Assembly: GCF_033958435.1 (NCBI RefSeq)
Contig: NC_134138.1
Location: 269,987,798 to 270,051,797, forward strand
Direction: 5' to 3'
Origin: Carettochelys insculpta
Taxonomy: Eukaryota > Chordata > Testudines > Carettochelyidae
DNA: 64,000 nt
A program made the translations under genes and the position numbers. The first letter of the stretch is position 1. The number at the start of each line of letters is the position of its first letter. The notes under the pieces were generated by a model. It had not been told where the DNA came from. It saw only the letters and a program-made list of their open reading frames with translations, and made no database searches. Of this stretch, positions 33,152 through 45,055 are shown piece by piece.

Positions 33152-33775
33152 AAATCATAGAATCATAGAACACTAGGACTGGAAGGGACCTCGAGAGGCC
33201 ATCGAGTCCAGCCCCCTGCCTCAATGGCAGGACCAAGTACTATCTAAACCATCCCTGACAGACATCTATCTAACCTCTTCTTAAATATCTCCAGCGATGG
33301 ACATTACACAACCTCCCTTGGCAATTTATTCCACTGTTTGACCGCCCTGACAGTTAGGAACTTTTTCCTAATGTCCAACCTAAACCTCCCTTGCTGCAGT
33401 TTAAGCCCATTGTTTCTTGTTCTATCCTCAGAGGCCAAGAAGAACAAGTTTTCTCCTTCCTCCTTATGACTCCCTTTTTCGATACCTGAAGACTGCTAAC
33501 ACGTCTCCCCTCAATCTTCTCTTTTCCAAACTAAACAAGCCCAATTCTTTCAGCCTTTCTTCACAGGTCATGTTCTCTAGACCTTTGATCATTCTCATTG
33601 CTCTCCTCTGGACCCTCTCCAATTTCTCCACATCCTTCCTGAACTGCGGTGCCCAGAACTGGACACAATACTCCAGCTGAGGCCTAACCAGCGCAGAGTA
33701 GAGTGGGAGAATGACTTCTCGTGTCTTGTTCACAACACACCTGTTAATGCATCCCAGAATCATGTTTGCCCTTCT
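33152..33775 (-). mobile_element. CR1 LINE 3' fragment
   Basis: On the minus strand it encodes [60 protein letters not shown] and [14 protein letters not shown], the CR1 ORF2 C-terminus. The 3' UTR follows and it ends in the tail TTCTATGATTCTATGATT at 33152. The 5' side is truncated. Confidence 0.9.
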
Positions 33776-34207
33776 GGACTCTGACCCTATAAGGAAGAGG
33801 CTAAATCAAGCAGTTGCCTTCCTCCATCTTAACATCTGCCACATGCTCAGGGGTGTGAATTCCACTGCCTGCCTCCCGAAGTTCAATCCCAGGGACAGAT
33901 ATGGGTAGACAGGGCACAGTGGAGAAAGAGTGGCCGAGCACGTCGTCGGCCATTCCGGGCTTTCCCCCTTAGAACACATACCTGGAAGTGAACACTGATT
34001 CTGAACTGCTGCATGCTGTAAGGCCAGAGGATGACAGCCCCTGGCAGAGGCTGGAGGGAAGGGTGGCTGTGTGGGGCAGTGCATGAGGAGAGTTACAGGG
34101 CAATTTGTGTTTCTTTGTGCTCCCCTTCCCAGCTGGCCGTGAATTTGTCTGGCACAACTCTCCTGCTCTTAGCTTTGATTTATAAGCTCCCTGTATAATG
34201 CCAAATA
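33776..34207. other. Intron 2 spacer
   Basis: No exon or repeat recognised. Confidence 0.35.
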
Positions 34208-34769
34208 CAGATTGTACCTCCCTTGTCCTGCACCCTTGGGACCTGAGTGATTCTGAATGAGGGGATGCGCTGGACGAGGGGAAGTCAGGCTGGCAGCCTA
34301 AAGTGGGGAATCCACTTCTGGAGGGCTCCTCCACAGGGCTTCTGGGCTCCCCCACCTGGGGGGTCCCTTTGGCTGTGGGACTGCCAGTGGGGATCCATGC
34401 CCCAGCCAGCTCCCTGCCACAGGGCTGCCAGAAGGGCTCCCCCCGGCTGCCAGGGGTCCCTGTGGCCGTGGGGCTCGGTGCCACAGCCTGGCTCTTTTCC
34501 TCCCCCCGACCGCCATGGGACTCCTGGCAATACTCCCAGCTGGGACTGGTCTCCCACAGTGGGGCTTCCCAGCTCCAGCTGGGCTCCCCGTATTGGTGAT
34601 CCCCAACCTGGCTCCTTGCCCCGAGGCTGCTCCACGGCCTCCCCAGAGTAGTCTGCCAGTGGTGCTCCCTGCAATCAGCAGAGCTCTCTGGTCCAAGTGT
34701 CCTCTGGTCAAGCAACATCCATTGCCCTGCCAGAGGACGGATGTTGCCAGGCAAGAGAGTTTCAATCTG
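34208..34769. mobile_element. GC-rich TIR element (CAGATTGTACCTC type)
   Basis: The ends are CAGATTGTACCTCCCTTGTCC and, inverted, CAGATTGAAACTCTCTTGCCT. The interior is GC-rich and imperfectly repetitive (CCCAGCTGGG, GGGGCTCCC), which gives long spurious open frames on both strands. It resembles 37541-37931 in its TIR and interior. The class is uncertain. Confidence 0.55.
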
Positions 34770-35599
34770 TGTATATTTATAGTGTAGTCACATCGCACAG
34801 GTTGTTTATATAACAGGTTGCCTGTTACGATCGAAACAAACCAAGCTAAGGACCCAGACCTTCAAACTCGGGTGAGTAGATCTTACTCCTGTGAGTAGTG
34901 TCTGGGATTGCACCCAGGGCTAAGGGCTACTCACCTGAGAGAGGGTCCAGATAAGACTGGGACGTGGAGAGGAAGTATGGTCTTGTTAAAGTATTGGATT
35001 ATGACTCAGGCAATCTAGGTGCAGTTCTTAGCTCTGCCATAGATGCTGGCGTGTGTTGCTTAATCTCTCTCTGTTTACATTCCCATCTGTCATGGGGGGA
35101 TTATAATGTTTCTTTTGGCCTACCCTGGCTGTTTCTGCTGTAAACTCTTCAGAAAAGGGACAGTGTCTCATTTGATGTGTGCACTGTCTAGCGTAACAGG
35201 GCCCTAAACTCAGCGAAAGCTCCCAGCTGCCTCTGTAATAGAAATAATAATCACAATAAAGGCCCTAGTTACCTTCTGTCTCTTTGCAGTTCAGTGCCTT
35301 TCTATATAGGTTATAGGTGTGAATGAAAGTAACTGTCATAATGTCCTTGCCCAGATAGCATCTAGTTACAAAACAAACAAGGGTGTGAATTAAAATAGCA
35401 TGCTCTTCATACAGGAAAAAGGAAATGGCAAATGTAATGCATGTGGGTATTCTTCGAGCTTAGTAAGGCCTTAAATGTCCTGCGCTTGTAAGAATTTTAG
35501 GGAACTGCATTAGAATTTGATCTATTCAATTACTTGTGTTTAGTTTCTTTAATATGTATTGTAAGCCATCACCATAGTATCTGAACACATGACATAGAT
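34770..35599. other. Intron 2 spacer
   Basis: No exon recognised. Sequence is mostly AT-moderate and unique-looking. Confidence 0.35.
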
Positions 35600-35904
35600 C
35601 AGTGGTTGCCAGCTTTTTCAATAGTGCAGACCTCCAATCACTCCCACAAACCATTTGTGGACCCCCATTAAAGCCAATTCTAGCAACTATGCACACTTCA
35701 TTGCAGGAAAAAGGAAACCACAACATAGATTTTTGGACAGCAATTACTAACATTATGGGAAGACATTTGATTTAAAAATAATAGTTGATTGTAACTTTGC
35801 AATTGATGTCAAACTTATTTTCTACAATCATTCTTATTTATTTTTTTTCACAGCCCCCCTGCAATACTCCCAGGGGTCCCAAGACCCTAGGTTGGGAACT
35901 GCTG
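35600..35904. mobile_element. hAT-like element (copy 1 of a pair)
   Basis: The ends are CAGTGGTTGCCAGC and, inverted, CAGCAGTTCCCAACC. The interior has CAAACCATTTGTGGACCCCC, GGAAACCACAACATAGATTT and TTGATTGTAACTTTGCAATT. 60480-60798 carries the same words in the same order, so both are copies of one family. Confidence 0.75.
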
Positions 35905-37057
35905 AACAGATTATCTGAAATACCCACAAGTTTATATATTCAGGTGGGGTGTAGGGAGCCCAAATGAGATCAGGTCCCCATGGTCTACGTGCTATATAAT
36001 ACACATTTAGTAAGCAATGTCTTTCCCTTGAGGAGCTTAAATAGACAAGACAAGGGAGAGGTCAGGCTCAGACAGACTAAGTGACTTACCCAAAGTCATA
36101 ATGTAAGTTTGTAGCAGAGCTGGGAACTGACTAAGATCTTCTCAGTTCCAGTCCAGTGCCGTAACCAGAAGCCCAGCCTGCTTTGCTGTTCTGTCTTTGT
36201 GTTCAGGTTGGCCTTCCGTTCCAGTGGGTTCCAAACGATTGCCTCATGTCACTATCTGGGATATAGGCAGCAATGGTTTCAGTTTGAGTTGTCATCTGTG
36301 AGCCTCTGGGCTTGCACAAGGATATCAGTGCATATTTTCCTGAGCATTCAGCATAAACTGGTTTTAGTCTTTAGACCCTGGGTAGAGAGAGGATTACACT
36401 TAGCTGGTGTACTTTCCCATCAGCAGGCATTATGTTCCACTTGCCTTCTTTTGCTGATCTTCTACTGGTGAACATGCAATGGAAAGGAAATACATTGTAG
36501 GGCATCATATAAAATAAAACAGCACAGCACACAGGAAGCTAGCAAGAAACACAGGCTATGGCGGATGCTTGCTATTTTTTTTTCATTTACTGTTACTTCG
36601 TATTTTAGCTTGAAAGCTGTATAAAACCACAGCGTTAACATCCATACAAGCTGGTTAACACTTTTCAGAGGGGAAAAAAGTATCAGTAATGTGAAAACAG
36701 TGAGGTCTCAGCAGGCACATCTAATCTGCAGTGTAGCTAAGAAGATTGAGATTGAGGAATCTCTGCATAATAACCTCTCGGCAGGTCACGTTTCTGATTT
36801 GAGAGATTTCCTGCGATTGTGGCTGCTGGATGCATAGCTGCACAGAGATCACGCTGTTTTACCCGTTGTGTGATGGACTCTAGTGGAGTCCTCTGGGGTG
36901 AAACATGTGAGTCTCGATAGTTTGAGCTTCAAAGCCAGGCTGTGGCTGAGGGTTGTAACAGACTCACATCCTCCATGGATCAGGCACAGTGGGGACCTGT
37001 AACACACGTCAGTGGGTTGTATTTGCTTCTCCTTATAATCAAGAATAATATAAATGT
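35905..37057. other. Intron 2 spacer with old repeats
   Basis: 35940-36045 matches the dispersed family loosely, and 36030-36170 has a MIR-like core (CAGACTAAGTGACTTACCCA). 36860-37050 has GTGATGGACTCTAGTGGAGT, which may belong to an unclassified repeat. No exon. Confidence 0.4.
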
Positions 37058-37370
37058 CCAGGCCTGCCGATGGAGGTAAGGGGGGAGGGCAAAGGGGGTA
37101 GTTGCCCTTGGACCAACAATTCAAAAGGCCCCAGAGCTGGCTGCTACTGCTGCTGCAGGAGTGGCAGCAGCTGGAGTGCTGGGCCCTTTAAGTTGCTGCT
37201 GGAGCACTGTGCCGCCTGCTCCAGGCAGTCTGAGGGCTGCCTGGGGGAGGCGCCAGCACTCTGCACAGTGCAGCCCCGCCCCTTCCACTTGCGGCCCCGC
37301 TCCTCCCAGGATCGTGGAGCCAAGTTGTGGCCCACCCTGCCAAAGGTTCAGCAAGTCTGTCGTCACCCCT
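37058..37370. repeat. GC-rich repeat (GGCCTGCCGATGG type)
   Basis: CAGGCCTGCCGATGGAGG with GGGGGTAGTTGCCCTTGG pairs by word content with the inverted end of 63348-63672 (GGTAGTTGCCCC, AGTGGGCCTGACC). The interior is rich in GCTGCTGCAGG. It is likely a non-autonomous DNA element, and its open frames are compositional. Confidence 0.45.
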
Positions 37371-37540
37371 GCAAACTTCAGACCAAACATTAGTTATTGA
37401 CCAATAGTCCTTTAGATTTTAAATGCTCTGATCATACATTAAAAATAGTTGTGAAGTCAGGGCACGTGAAAGGAGCCGGCTTGGCAGCTTGGGAGACTGC
37501 TTGTCTTTGACCTCATCTGCCCTTCCTGTGATGCAAGCTG

Positions 37541-37931
37541 CAAATTGCACCTCTCAAAACTGGAATTCTCTCATCCGGCAACATCCAGCAGGACCATGGA
37601 GGTTACTGGATCAGAGACTTCCGGCTGGCAGCCCTGTGCAGGGGGGGCCAGGGGCTTGTGTCCCTGGTTCTGGCTTCACTGCTGGGGATGGTGCCAGCAG
37701 CCCAGTGGGGACTGGAGCTGGCTTCACAGCAGGGACTGGAGTCAGCTCCCCAGCACAGGGTTTGTTCTGGCCTCTGAGGGGCCAGCGGTGTCCGGAGCTG
37801 GCTAGGTAGGGGGGCTGCTAGGGCTGGAGGTGACGGAGGGGACGAGTCTGGGGACCTCCCTTCGTCTGGCAAATTCCATCGTTCGGGATGGCTCAGGTCT
37901 GGAGAGTGCCGGCCGAGGGAGGTGCAACTTG
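37541..37931. mobile_element. GC-rich TIR element (CAAATTGCACCTC type)
   Basis: The ends are CAAATTGCACCTCTCAAAA and, inverted, CAAGTTGCACCTCCCTCGG. The interior shares the GGCTGGCAGCCC and TCTCTCATCCGGCAACATCC themes with 34208-34769. Confidence 0.55.
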
Positions 37932-39246
37932 TAGTCCAAGGGCCCATTGATTTTTGTGATTCTGTCATGGTTCTGTGGGGCCTGCAGGGCCAGCTTGTCA
38001 AAGGAGTAGTGTGGACACATTGGGTGCTGGGCTCTCCTGGAAGCCTAGTCACGGGTGTTACAGTGGGGGCTGAATAATGCCCAACGCTTTAGAAAAACTG
38101 GCTCTCTCTGCGGGTGAAGATGTGGCCTGCAGTCCCCAAGCCCTCAGGCACTTCCAGGCTTTCTAGTTCATCTGTTTTTGCTTTTCAGAGGGAATGGTTC
38201 CATTGCAATCACCCTCCCATTTGTTTCTCTAACAGCAATCATAAAATTGAAAGCCAAAGAGGCTCAGTAAATTCACACAGAGCTGCTATCTGTGAGCCTC
38301 TCCTGGGAGGGAGCTGAGAGTGAAGGATGGGGTGCAGGAGACAGAAAGCAGGAAAGGGAAATACTGAATGTTAATAGTCATCTATAGTCAGTTGTTACTC
38401 AGATATTTTGACACAAGTGTGTATTTCATACACATCGAATTGTGACACACAGGCATGTATGCTTATCCTATCTGGTACAAGAATATCAGGTGCGTAGGAA
38501 GTTAGGGCCAGATTGCCAAATGATTCAATGGGAGTTAGGCACCTCAGTACTGTTGAGAATGTGGGCCCTGGAAACCACATAAGGATTTACTAAGATTGCT
38601 GGGGCTAGTTCTCATGTATTCCTGGGGACAGATACTGTTTTCCCTGAAGTTAATAGTGTTTTTGCTTCTGACTTCATTGGTAGCAGGATCAGGCCCTGAA
38701 AGCCACATCATCAGCTGTTATATCCCCCATCATCTGTCAATCTTAGGCCTACTACCGTAATGAGACATTAGTTTAGTGGTGACCCAGCCGAGTACCACTT
38801 CCTGCCACACACTGTTTCCCTTGGAGTTGTCCCAGCACTGCCCCAGCCTGGTGCTGCTTGGTCCCTGAGAGCTGCCTCGCACCTGATGGCTGTATGGCTC
38901 CAGGACTCTCCACCTTTGCCCCAGCTTATTCTGACTAAATTTCACAGGAAAGGCGCCCTGGTGTTTTCCTGGGCACTGCCCTGTACTAGGCAAGAAGTGG
39001 TGCCAGGGCAGGTGTCAGAAACCACCCCCCGACACAGCAGGGAGATGGGCGTCATGTTTTTTCCTGACATGCAGCTTGGAAAACAAACAGATGTCTGGGA
39101 TGGACGGTAGAAATGAGAGGCAGCTGAGAAAGCTCCCTACAGCCTGTTCCTGGAACAAAGGGAAAAACTCTTGACCTTGGGGGATGCATTTGTAGTTACT
39201 GCCATCCCCCTTTGTGGAATTAATCCTCTTGGTTACTAGCTAACAT
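37932..39246. other. Intron 2 spacer
   Basis: No exon, domain or clear repeat recognised. Confidence 0.35.
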
Positions 39247-39349
39247 CATGGAGTCAGATTTCGAGGCTGGAAGGAGCCATTGTAATCATCTACTCTGACC
39301 TCCTTCATCACACAGGCCACCTATCCTCCCCCAAATAATTCCTAGACCA
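39247..39349 (-). mobile_element. Short old CR1 3' fragment
   Basis: On the + strand it reads GAGTCAGATTTCGAGGCTGG, AAGGAGCCATTGTAATCATC, GACCTCCTTCATCACACAGG and CCAAATAATTCCTAGA. This is the inverted 3' UTR of a CR1 subfamily. A hAT-like end (CAGCAGTTCCCCACC) begins right after it. Confidence 0.65.
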
Positions 39350-39994
39350 GCAGTTCCCCACCTGTGGATTGGGACCCTAAACCTGGTCCTCACTGGGCTT
39401 GGATGGAGTCACCAGGGCTGGCATTAGACTTGCTGGGGCTGCGAAGAATCTGACTGTGAGTGACTTGGTCCAAGTGCCAGAGGAAACATGTGGCAGAAGC
39501 AGGAGTACGGCCCTGATGGTCAGGCCCCCTGGTGTGAGCGTAGTCCTGCACGGCCTTCCTTCCCTTCAGCCTGAGATGTGTCCTCAGGAATTAGTGTTTT
39601 AAGGGTAAGCTCATTTTAAGGTTTTTACATCCTCCTTGGAATCACCATCCCTATCTGAGACTGGTCTGTGGTGCACTGATCTGGGAGGACGCTGATGAGC
39701 CATGACACGAGGCACATCCTGGGCTTTGTCGCAGTGTTTGCTGCGCTCTCAAGCCCACTGCACTTGGGGCCAGGCTGTGGCTGTGGTAAACTGCCCTGCA
39801 TTTGGGTTGGTCCGAAGCCACATGATTCTGGCAGGAGCAGGGAACAGCTCAGCAGCGCTTCAAGGAATGCACAGAGGGAGCTGATGTCCTGCATCTGTTG
39901 TAAGGATAGTTCAGCTTTATACCCTTTTGCAGCATGTCTGCTCCACTGGTCAGTTTGGAGGAGCAGGGCCCACGTTCCACTGAATTTTTTCTAA

Positions 39995-40165
39995 CCAGGT
40001 GCAGAATAATTTTTATGTGCACTGAGGCATGTGCAAATGTGCACTGCCAGTTGAAATAAAGAGCCTAGCTGTGATCTAATCAGACCTAATCAGCTGGGGG
40101 GGAGGGGAGGGAAGGCATTTCAGTCTCTCCTGAGTAGTTGCACAAGTGCTGGAACACTGTGCTGA
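39995..40165. repeat. Dispersed repeat (GTGCACTGAGGCATGTGC type, copy 1)
   Basis: AGAATAATTTTTATGTGCAC, TGAGGCATGTGCAAATGTGC and AATCAGCTGGG recur in the same order at 42316-42505. The class is unknown to me. Confidence 0.6.
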
Positions 40166-41299
40166 GCCAAGTTCCTGCTCCCAGTGGGGTGGCTTGTGTC
40201 TCAGGAGTTCTAGGGGGGAGCAGTTCCTGCTCTCAGTTGTGCTGGAACCCAGCACGGTCATAGGGATGTAATTAGAACGAAGGGTCTTTGCACCTCTCTG
40301 CCCCCAGAACACACGCCATAGTGGGTCTCCTTTGATGTGCAGCCTGCAGTAGATAGAACAGAGCAGGGCTCCTTGTTCACACCTGAGAGGTGGAACACAG
40401 ATGTAGGCCAGTGTGGTATATTAGGGTCTCCACAGTCTTCCCCAAGCCTCCACACACAGTACACCACATGGTGGCTTCTTGTTTGTACACTTTGGAAGCT
40501 GCCAGATCAACCGGGACCCCTCCCACCTCCTGTTCTTTATTCACTTCAGAGAAGTCAGGCCTGGTACTCTGTGTTGTGTTATTGGCTACTCAACTTCAGC
40601 AGCAGCCTGGAGTCTGTAATGTGGCTGCCCCTTATCTTCTCCCACAGGCTTGTGCCCATGAGAAGGATTTCTGTCTGGGAACGAAATCCTCAAACGTCAG
40701 CTCTTGGCTTCCAGTGGAAAAGATTAGGCTGGTCTCTCTCAATAACAGGTCATTCAAGTGACAGGAATAACAGATGGCTGAGAGGAAATGTGTGCTTTGG
40801 GAAGTGGGCAAATAGCCAGGCAGAACAATACCTATTGCTTCCATTGTCAAAGCATGTTACAAATATTAATTAATTGGTGTGTTCCCCAGGTGAAGGCCTC
40901 AGAAGATACTTCTCCTATTTCCAGCCCTGCTTCTACACTATTGTTAAACTATGGCCAAATCACCTAGCCCTAGGCCATATAGGCAAAGTCGCACTGCTTT
41001 AGCTAAAGTTGAATTTTAATTCATTTAGTTAAACTGGTGGAAGTCTTTAATAAAAAAACTCACTTAAACCAGCATGGTCCCAGCTTAACTTGGGTAAGTG
41101 AGGCTTTGTCTCTATAGACAAAGGGCTGGTCACAAACTGGACACTGAAATTGTTTTCTGTGTGAATGGAATTTTTCATGAAAAGCATCTGTTTGTCAAAA
41201 AACAGAAAATTTTGATCAGTAAACTCCACTGCAGTGCCTCCTGGGAGCTGTGTTTCAGATACCTGGTAAAGAATCTAGCACATCCCTTCAAATGTGTTC
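40166..41299. other. Intron 2 spacer
   Basis: No exon recognised. 41150-41260 (TTTTTCATGAAAAGCATCTG, CCTGGGAGCTG) resembles a repeat also hinted at 60020-60250. Confidence 0.35.
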
Positions 41300-41480
41300 T
41301 AATGGCTAATTATAAGGGGAGAGTAATAAGACTGGGCCTTTTCAGTTTGGAAGAAGGACGACTGAGGGGCGGTATGATGGAGGCCTATAAAATTGTGAGT
41401 GGTGTGGATAAAGTAAATAAAGAAATATTACTTACACGTTCTCCTAACATGAGAACTGGAGGTTGCCAAATGAAATTAAT
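41300..41480 (+). mobile_element. CR1 ORF2 C-terminal fragment
   Basis: It encodes RLGLFSLEEGRLRGGMMEAY and KIVSGVDKVNKEILLTRSPN, the segment that in the long CR1 reads [20 protein letters not shown]. It is truncated on both sides. Confidence 0.75.
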
Positions 41481-42315
41481 AGTGACTGTTCTTGTGTTCT
41501 TCTTACCTTTGCTGTTTAGAAAATGCCTTAATTCCCACTGAACTTCGCTGATTTCCGGCCGTATAAAGGACATGTTTCTATACAGTTTGGGTGCATGATT
41601 ATTGTATTGTCTGTTCCATTTAGGAACTGTATTATCATTGTTTATCAGAAAGCTATTCATGACTTACCTATCATGGGAGTTTAGGTGTTTCCTTTAAAAT
41701 GTTTCTGAAAAGTTTTAAAAGGTTACAAGTCAGGGTTGCTGATATTAACAAGCTAGTGGATGCAATGTTTTAACCTCCAGGGAATCAGCCAGCTACATTA
41801 GCTGTAGGAAGAAAAGAAAGGGTGTGATATGGTGCTAAGTGAGGACATTGTTAGGATTTGTGGGGCCCTACACAGTACTATTAAACTGTTGCCCCTGTGC
41901 CTGATGGCAGCCTGGGACAGAGGGGAGAAGGGGAGGGATGACAGTTTTTTAGAGCAGTGATTTTACAATCTTCAGCAACATACTAATTAAATATTTTTAA
42001 AGCAAATTTCAAATTGTCAACTAACACAGTAAATTTGGAAACTGACAGTATATACCTGGGGTTGGCAAGTGCCTCTTAATGGCTCCATTTCTACCCAAAT
42101 GGCTCTTTCACAGTTTCAGGATATGCTGATAGCTCTGGCAGGCTTTTTCACTTTTTAGTTAACTAGAACCTCTGCGGATAAAGCACAGCCAAAGAACAGA
42201 GATAGGAGGCGGGAATGGTTGGACGTTAAGATTTAATGGTGCCACAAATTTTCGGGTGCCTTACTCAGCTGTGTGTTCTGCACCTGGGTAAGGACCAATG
42301 TGCCCTTTAATCTTT
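41481..42315. other. Intron 2 spacer
   Basis: No exon. About 41950-42130 contains hAT-like end words (GAGCAGTGATTTTACAATC, GGGGTTGGCAAGTG). Confidence 0.35.
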
Positions 42316-42505
42316 TTCATCCGTGTGCAGATTTTTTTCATTCATGTGTGGAATAATTTTAATGTGCACTGAGGCATGTGCAAATGTGCCCACCAGTAGA
42401 AATGAAAAAAATCTAGCAGAAGATGCTCTGCTAATCAGCTGGGCAGAATTTGAATTTCTCCTGAACAGCTGCAGAAGCCCACAGCTTACTGGGAACACTG
42501 CAAAG
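42316..42505. repeat. Dispersed repeat (GTGCACTGAGGCATGTGC type, copy 2)
   Basis: It shares GGAATAATTTTAATGTGCAC, TGAGGCATGTGCAAATGTGC and AATCAGCTGGGCAG with 39995-40165. Confidence 0.6.
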
Positions 42506-42594
42506 GACACCCCTAGTGCCATTCTTACTCTTTGCCAGTCAACAAATGAAATGTTTAGGCATTCCTCTGCATCTGGTAAATGCAATGAAGTCAT

Positions 42595-42690
42595 CTGAGA
42601 AAGTGGGTTTTACCCACAACAAATCATGACCTAATAAATGTTAGTCTCTAAAGTGCCACAGGACTGCTTCTTATTTGTGAAGTCAAAATA
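42595..42690 (+). repeat. Orphan PLE 3' tail
   Basis: GAGAAAGTGGGTTTTACCCA, CATGACCTAATAAATGTTAG and TCTCTAAAGTGCCACAGGAC are the 3' words of the Penelope-like elements, with no coding part attached. Confidence 0.7.
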
Positions 42691-42716
42691 ATTAATTCTT
42701 ATTATTTAGTTAATTG

Positions 42717-43249
42717 TACAGTGAAAGGGCCATTCGGAACTTGGATAACGGGCAAGCTCAGTTAACTGGCACCTGCTCTGGTGGTGCAGGGCTCGTTGCT
42801 GTGGGACTGGGACAGCCAGGTGCCCAGCTGTGGCCTGCAGCTGTGGGTCCAGCTATCCAGCTGGTGCCAGCAGCAACAGGGCTCGGGACTATCTGCCTGG
42901 CCAGGGCCATTGGGCTGTCTTTCCAGCCAGTGCCAGCAGGACCAGGAGCTTGTTTTCTGGCTGCTGCAGGCAACAACAGGGCTGGGGGCTGTCTGTCTGT
43001 CTGGTGTTGGTTGTCTGGTTGGGGCTGCAAGGCTAGCTGGCCAGCCAGGGCCATGGGCCTGCTTTCCACCAGCAGCTGCAGGCTTGGGTCCAGCTGCCTG
43101 GCCAGGGCTGGGGTCCATGGCTGCAGGTCCATCTGTCTATGTAGTGGCAGTGGTAGCAGAGCTGGTGGAGTGCAGCCATAATATCAAGGACTTCTTTGAT
43201 TATTTGGCACCTCCAGCTCCATGGGGGTGCCAGATAATACAGCTTGTGT
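42717..43249. repeat. GC-rich repeat (TACAGTGAAAG type)
   Basis: It begins GTACAGTGAAAGGGCCATTC and ends near TGCCAGATAATACAGCTTGT. 58370-58622 ends CTAGATAACCAAGCTTTCAC, the inverted form of the same terminus. The interior is built of CAGCTGTGG, GGCCAGCCAGG and similar words and is open in several frames by composition only. Confidence 0.5.
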
Positions 43250-43759
43250 TGTATTATTGTAGCACCTAGAAGCACCAGTCGTGTGCGAGGACCCTACTGT
43301 GCAAGGCGCTGTATACAGAACAGAAAAAGCTTACAATCCAAGGGTAAGACTAGAGACAACATGTACAAACAGATCAGTGGGGGAGTACAAAGATTCAGCA
43401 GGGTAGTATTGGTCAGCATGGTGCACACAGAGTGGACTCAGCAGACCTCCAGCCAGCACGCTTGTCAAATCTTTGTAGGCTTTGTGGAAGAGGAGAGCTT
43501 GAAGGAGGGTTTTGAAGGAGGATCATGCATTAGCTTTGCAGATGTTTACAGGGAGCTCCTCTCAAACATAAAAGAAAACCAAGCAGGCGAAGGAGACAGC
43601 ATGAGGGGCCAATCAGAGGCAGAAGCTGATCTTTGGGTACTGAATAAGAGATTAGCAATAGGGTGGAGTTCGGCTGTGAAGGGCTTTAAACATGAAGTGA
43701 AGAAGCTTATGTTTGCTGTGACTGAAAAGAGGGAGCCTGTGGAGAGAAGCAAAGCGTGA
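43250..43759 (+). repeat. Long copy of the dispersed amniote-type repeat
   Basis: GTAGCACCTAGAAGCACCAG, GACCCTACTGTGCAAGGCGC and AAGCTTACAATCCAAGG open it. AGGAGGGTTTTGAAGGAGGA, TTTGCAGATGTTTACAGGGA, GAAGGGCTTTAAACATGAAG and GGAGCCTGTGGAGAGAAGCA follow. Short copies elsewhere correspond only to its first 120 nt. It is open for 171 codons, but I know no protein for it and treat it as a repeat. Confidence 0.6.
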
Positions 43760-44056
43760 CCTAGAACACTAGAACTGGAAGGGACCTCAAGAGATTATAA
43801 AGTCCAGTCCCCTGCCCTCATGGCAGGACCCAGCACCTTTTGTATCATCCCTGTTAGATATTTTTACAACCTGTTCTTAAATATCTCCAATGCTGGAGAT
43901 TCTACAACCAACCTAGGCAATTTATTCTAGTACTTAACCACACGGACAGAAGTTTTTTTTGTAATGTCGAAACTAAACCTCCCTTGCTGCAATTTAAGCC
44001 CATTGCTTCTTCTCTTATCCTCAAAGGCTGAGGAGAATATTTTTCCCCCTTCTCCT
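43760..44056 (-). mobile_element. CR1 3' fragment
   Basis: On the + strand it reads CTAGAACACTAGAACTGGAA, GGGACCTCAAGAGATTATAA and CCTGCCCTCATGGCAGGACC, like the 33152-33775 copy. It lacks the tail repeats and most coding sequence. Confidence 0.8.
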
Positions 44057-44495
44057 TGTGGCAAAACTATATACCAAACCAATCCATTGGAAGGACCCCT
44101 TCATCTCCCTCTACCCCAACTGGCTGGGCAGTTTCTCAGGAATGTTGGCTTCACAGTTGGACTTGTCTTTGTCTCTGAAAAGATTTGCTAATGGGAACAT
44201 GTTATGCAAGGCTCAAGTTGCTGTGAAAACAAAGCTGATAAATCTGTTGATAGTGAGCATTTATCAAAGTCATTGAAGTTTTATGAAATGGAGACCTGCC
44301 CAGCTTTGTATTTTAAACCAGTCTGTGGCATATCAGGGGCTGTTTGCCTGCTGGGCAGTCAGCTGGCAAAATAGAACATGTTCTGTGTGGATTGTGACAG
44401 GCCACGTGTCGTGTCCTGTTTTAGGGCCAAATTCAGAGATGATGTGGAAGGGGCAGTGGTAATAAGTGGGTGTGAGTCTATGGGTATCTAAACCC
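44057..44495. other. Intron 2 spacer
   Basis: Nothing recognised. Confidence 0.35.
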
Positions 44496-44498
44496 TGT

Positions 44499-44692
44499 GG
44501 GTGCATCTACACTTACATTCCTCTTTCGAAAGAGGCGTGCAAATGAGCGAAATCAAATATGCAAATGAGGTGCAGATTTACATATCTAAGCAAATGAGGT
44601 GCCAGATATGTAAATTTGCACCTCATTTGCATTTTCAATTTCCCTCATTTGCATACCTCTTTTGAAAGAGAAATGGAAGTGTAGACTCACCC
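44499..44692. mobile_element. 194-bp foldback element, GTCTACAC superfamily
   Basis: The ends are GGGTGCATCTACACTT and, inverted, GGGTGAGTCTACACTT, flanked by TGT (44496-44498 and 44693-44695). Most of it is an inverted repeat of CTCTTTCGAAAGAG, GCAAATGAG and GCAAATGAGGTGC words, with TTACATATCT near the centre. Confidence 0.8.
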
Positions 44693-44746
44693 TGTCTAAA
44701 TAGATCTCCAATACCATGGTGCTCAGTATGATATGAAAATCTAGAT

Positions 44747-45055
44747 TAGTGGTCAGTGACCTTTCCAAGGCAGAGTGCTAAAATTTGACATTTTGACCTA
44801 TATGTATGGTCTGAGTGCCAGTGATACTATTTAAAGACACTAATAGTCCTTCTTACAACTGATGCAGAGCTTTAGCTTTTAAGTGGTGGTTGGTAGCATT
44901 AGCTGGTCTTTTGTTAATCCACAGGTGGTATGGCTTTGAGCAAGGTCCCCGCTGCATGGAGAGGAGGGGCAGGGCTTAGCTCCCACCCTGCGTGCCGTTA
45001 AAATCAGCTCACCTGCTGCTCTTGGCATGTGTGTCATGGGTTGCTGATCTCTCAG
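44747..45055. mobile_element. hAT-like element
   Basis: The ends are TAGTGGTCAGTGACC and, inverted, TGAGAGATCAGCAACC. Next to the ends are AAGGCAGAGTGC and TTGGCATGTGTGTCATGGG. This layout is typical of a vertebrate hAT short-element family. It is diverged. Confidence 0.6.

Noticed and set aside
34208..34798. Several frames of 130-260 codons on both strands
   Set aside because: They lie within a GC-rich TIR repeat. The overlapping frames on both strands are mutual shadows with no recognised domain.
42714..43269. 155- and 162-codon frames
   Set aside because: They are the GC-rich interior of a repeat related to 58370-58622; the composition alone keeps them open.
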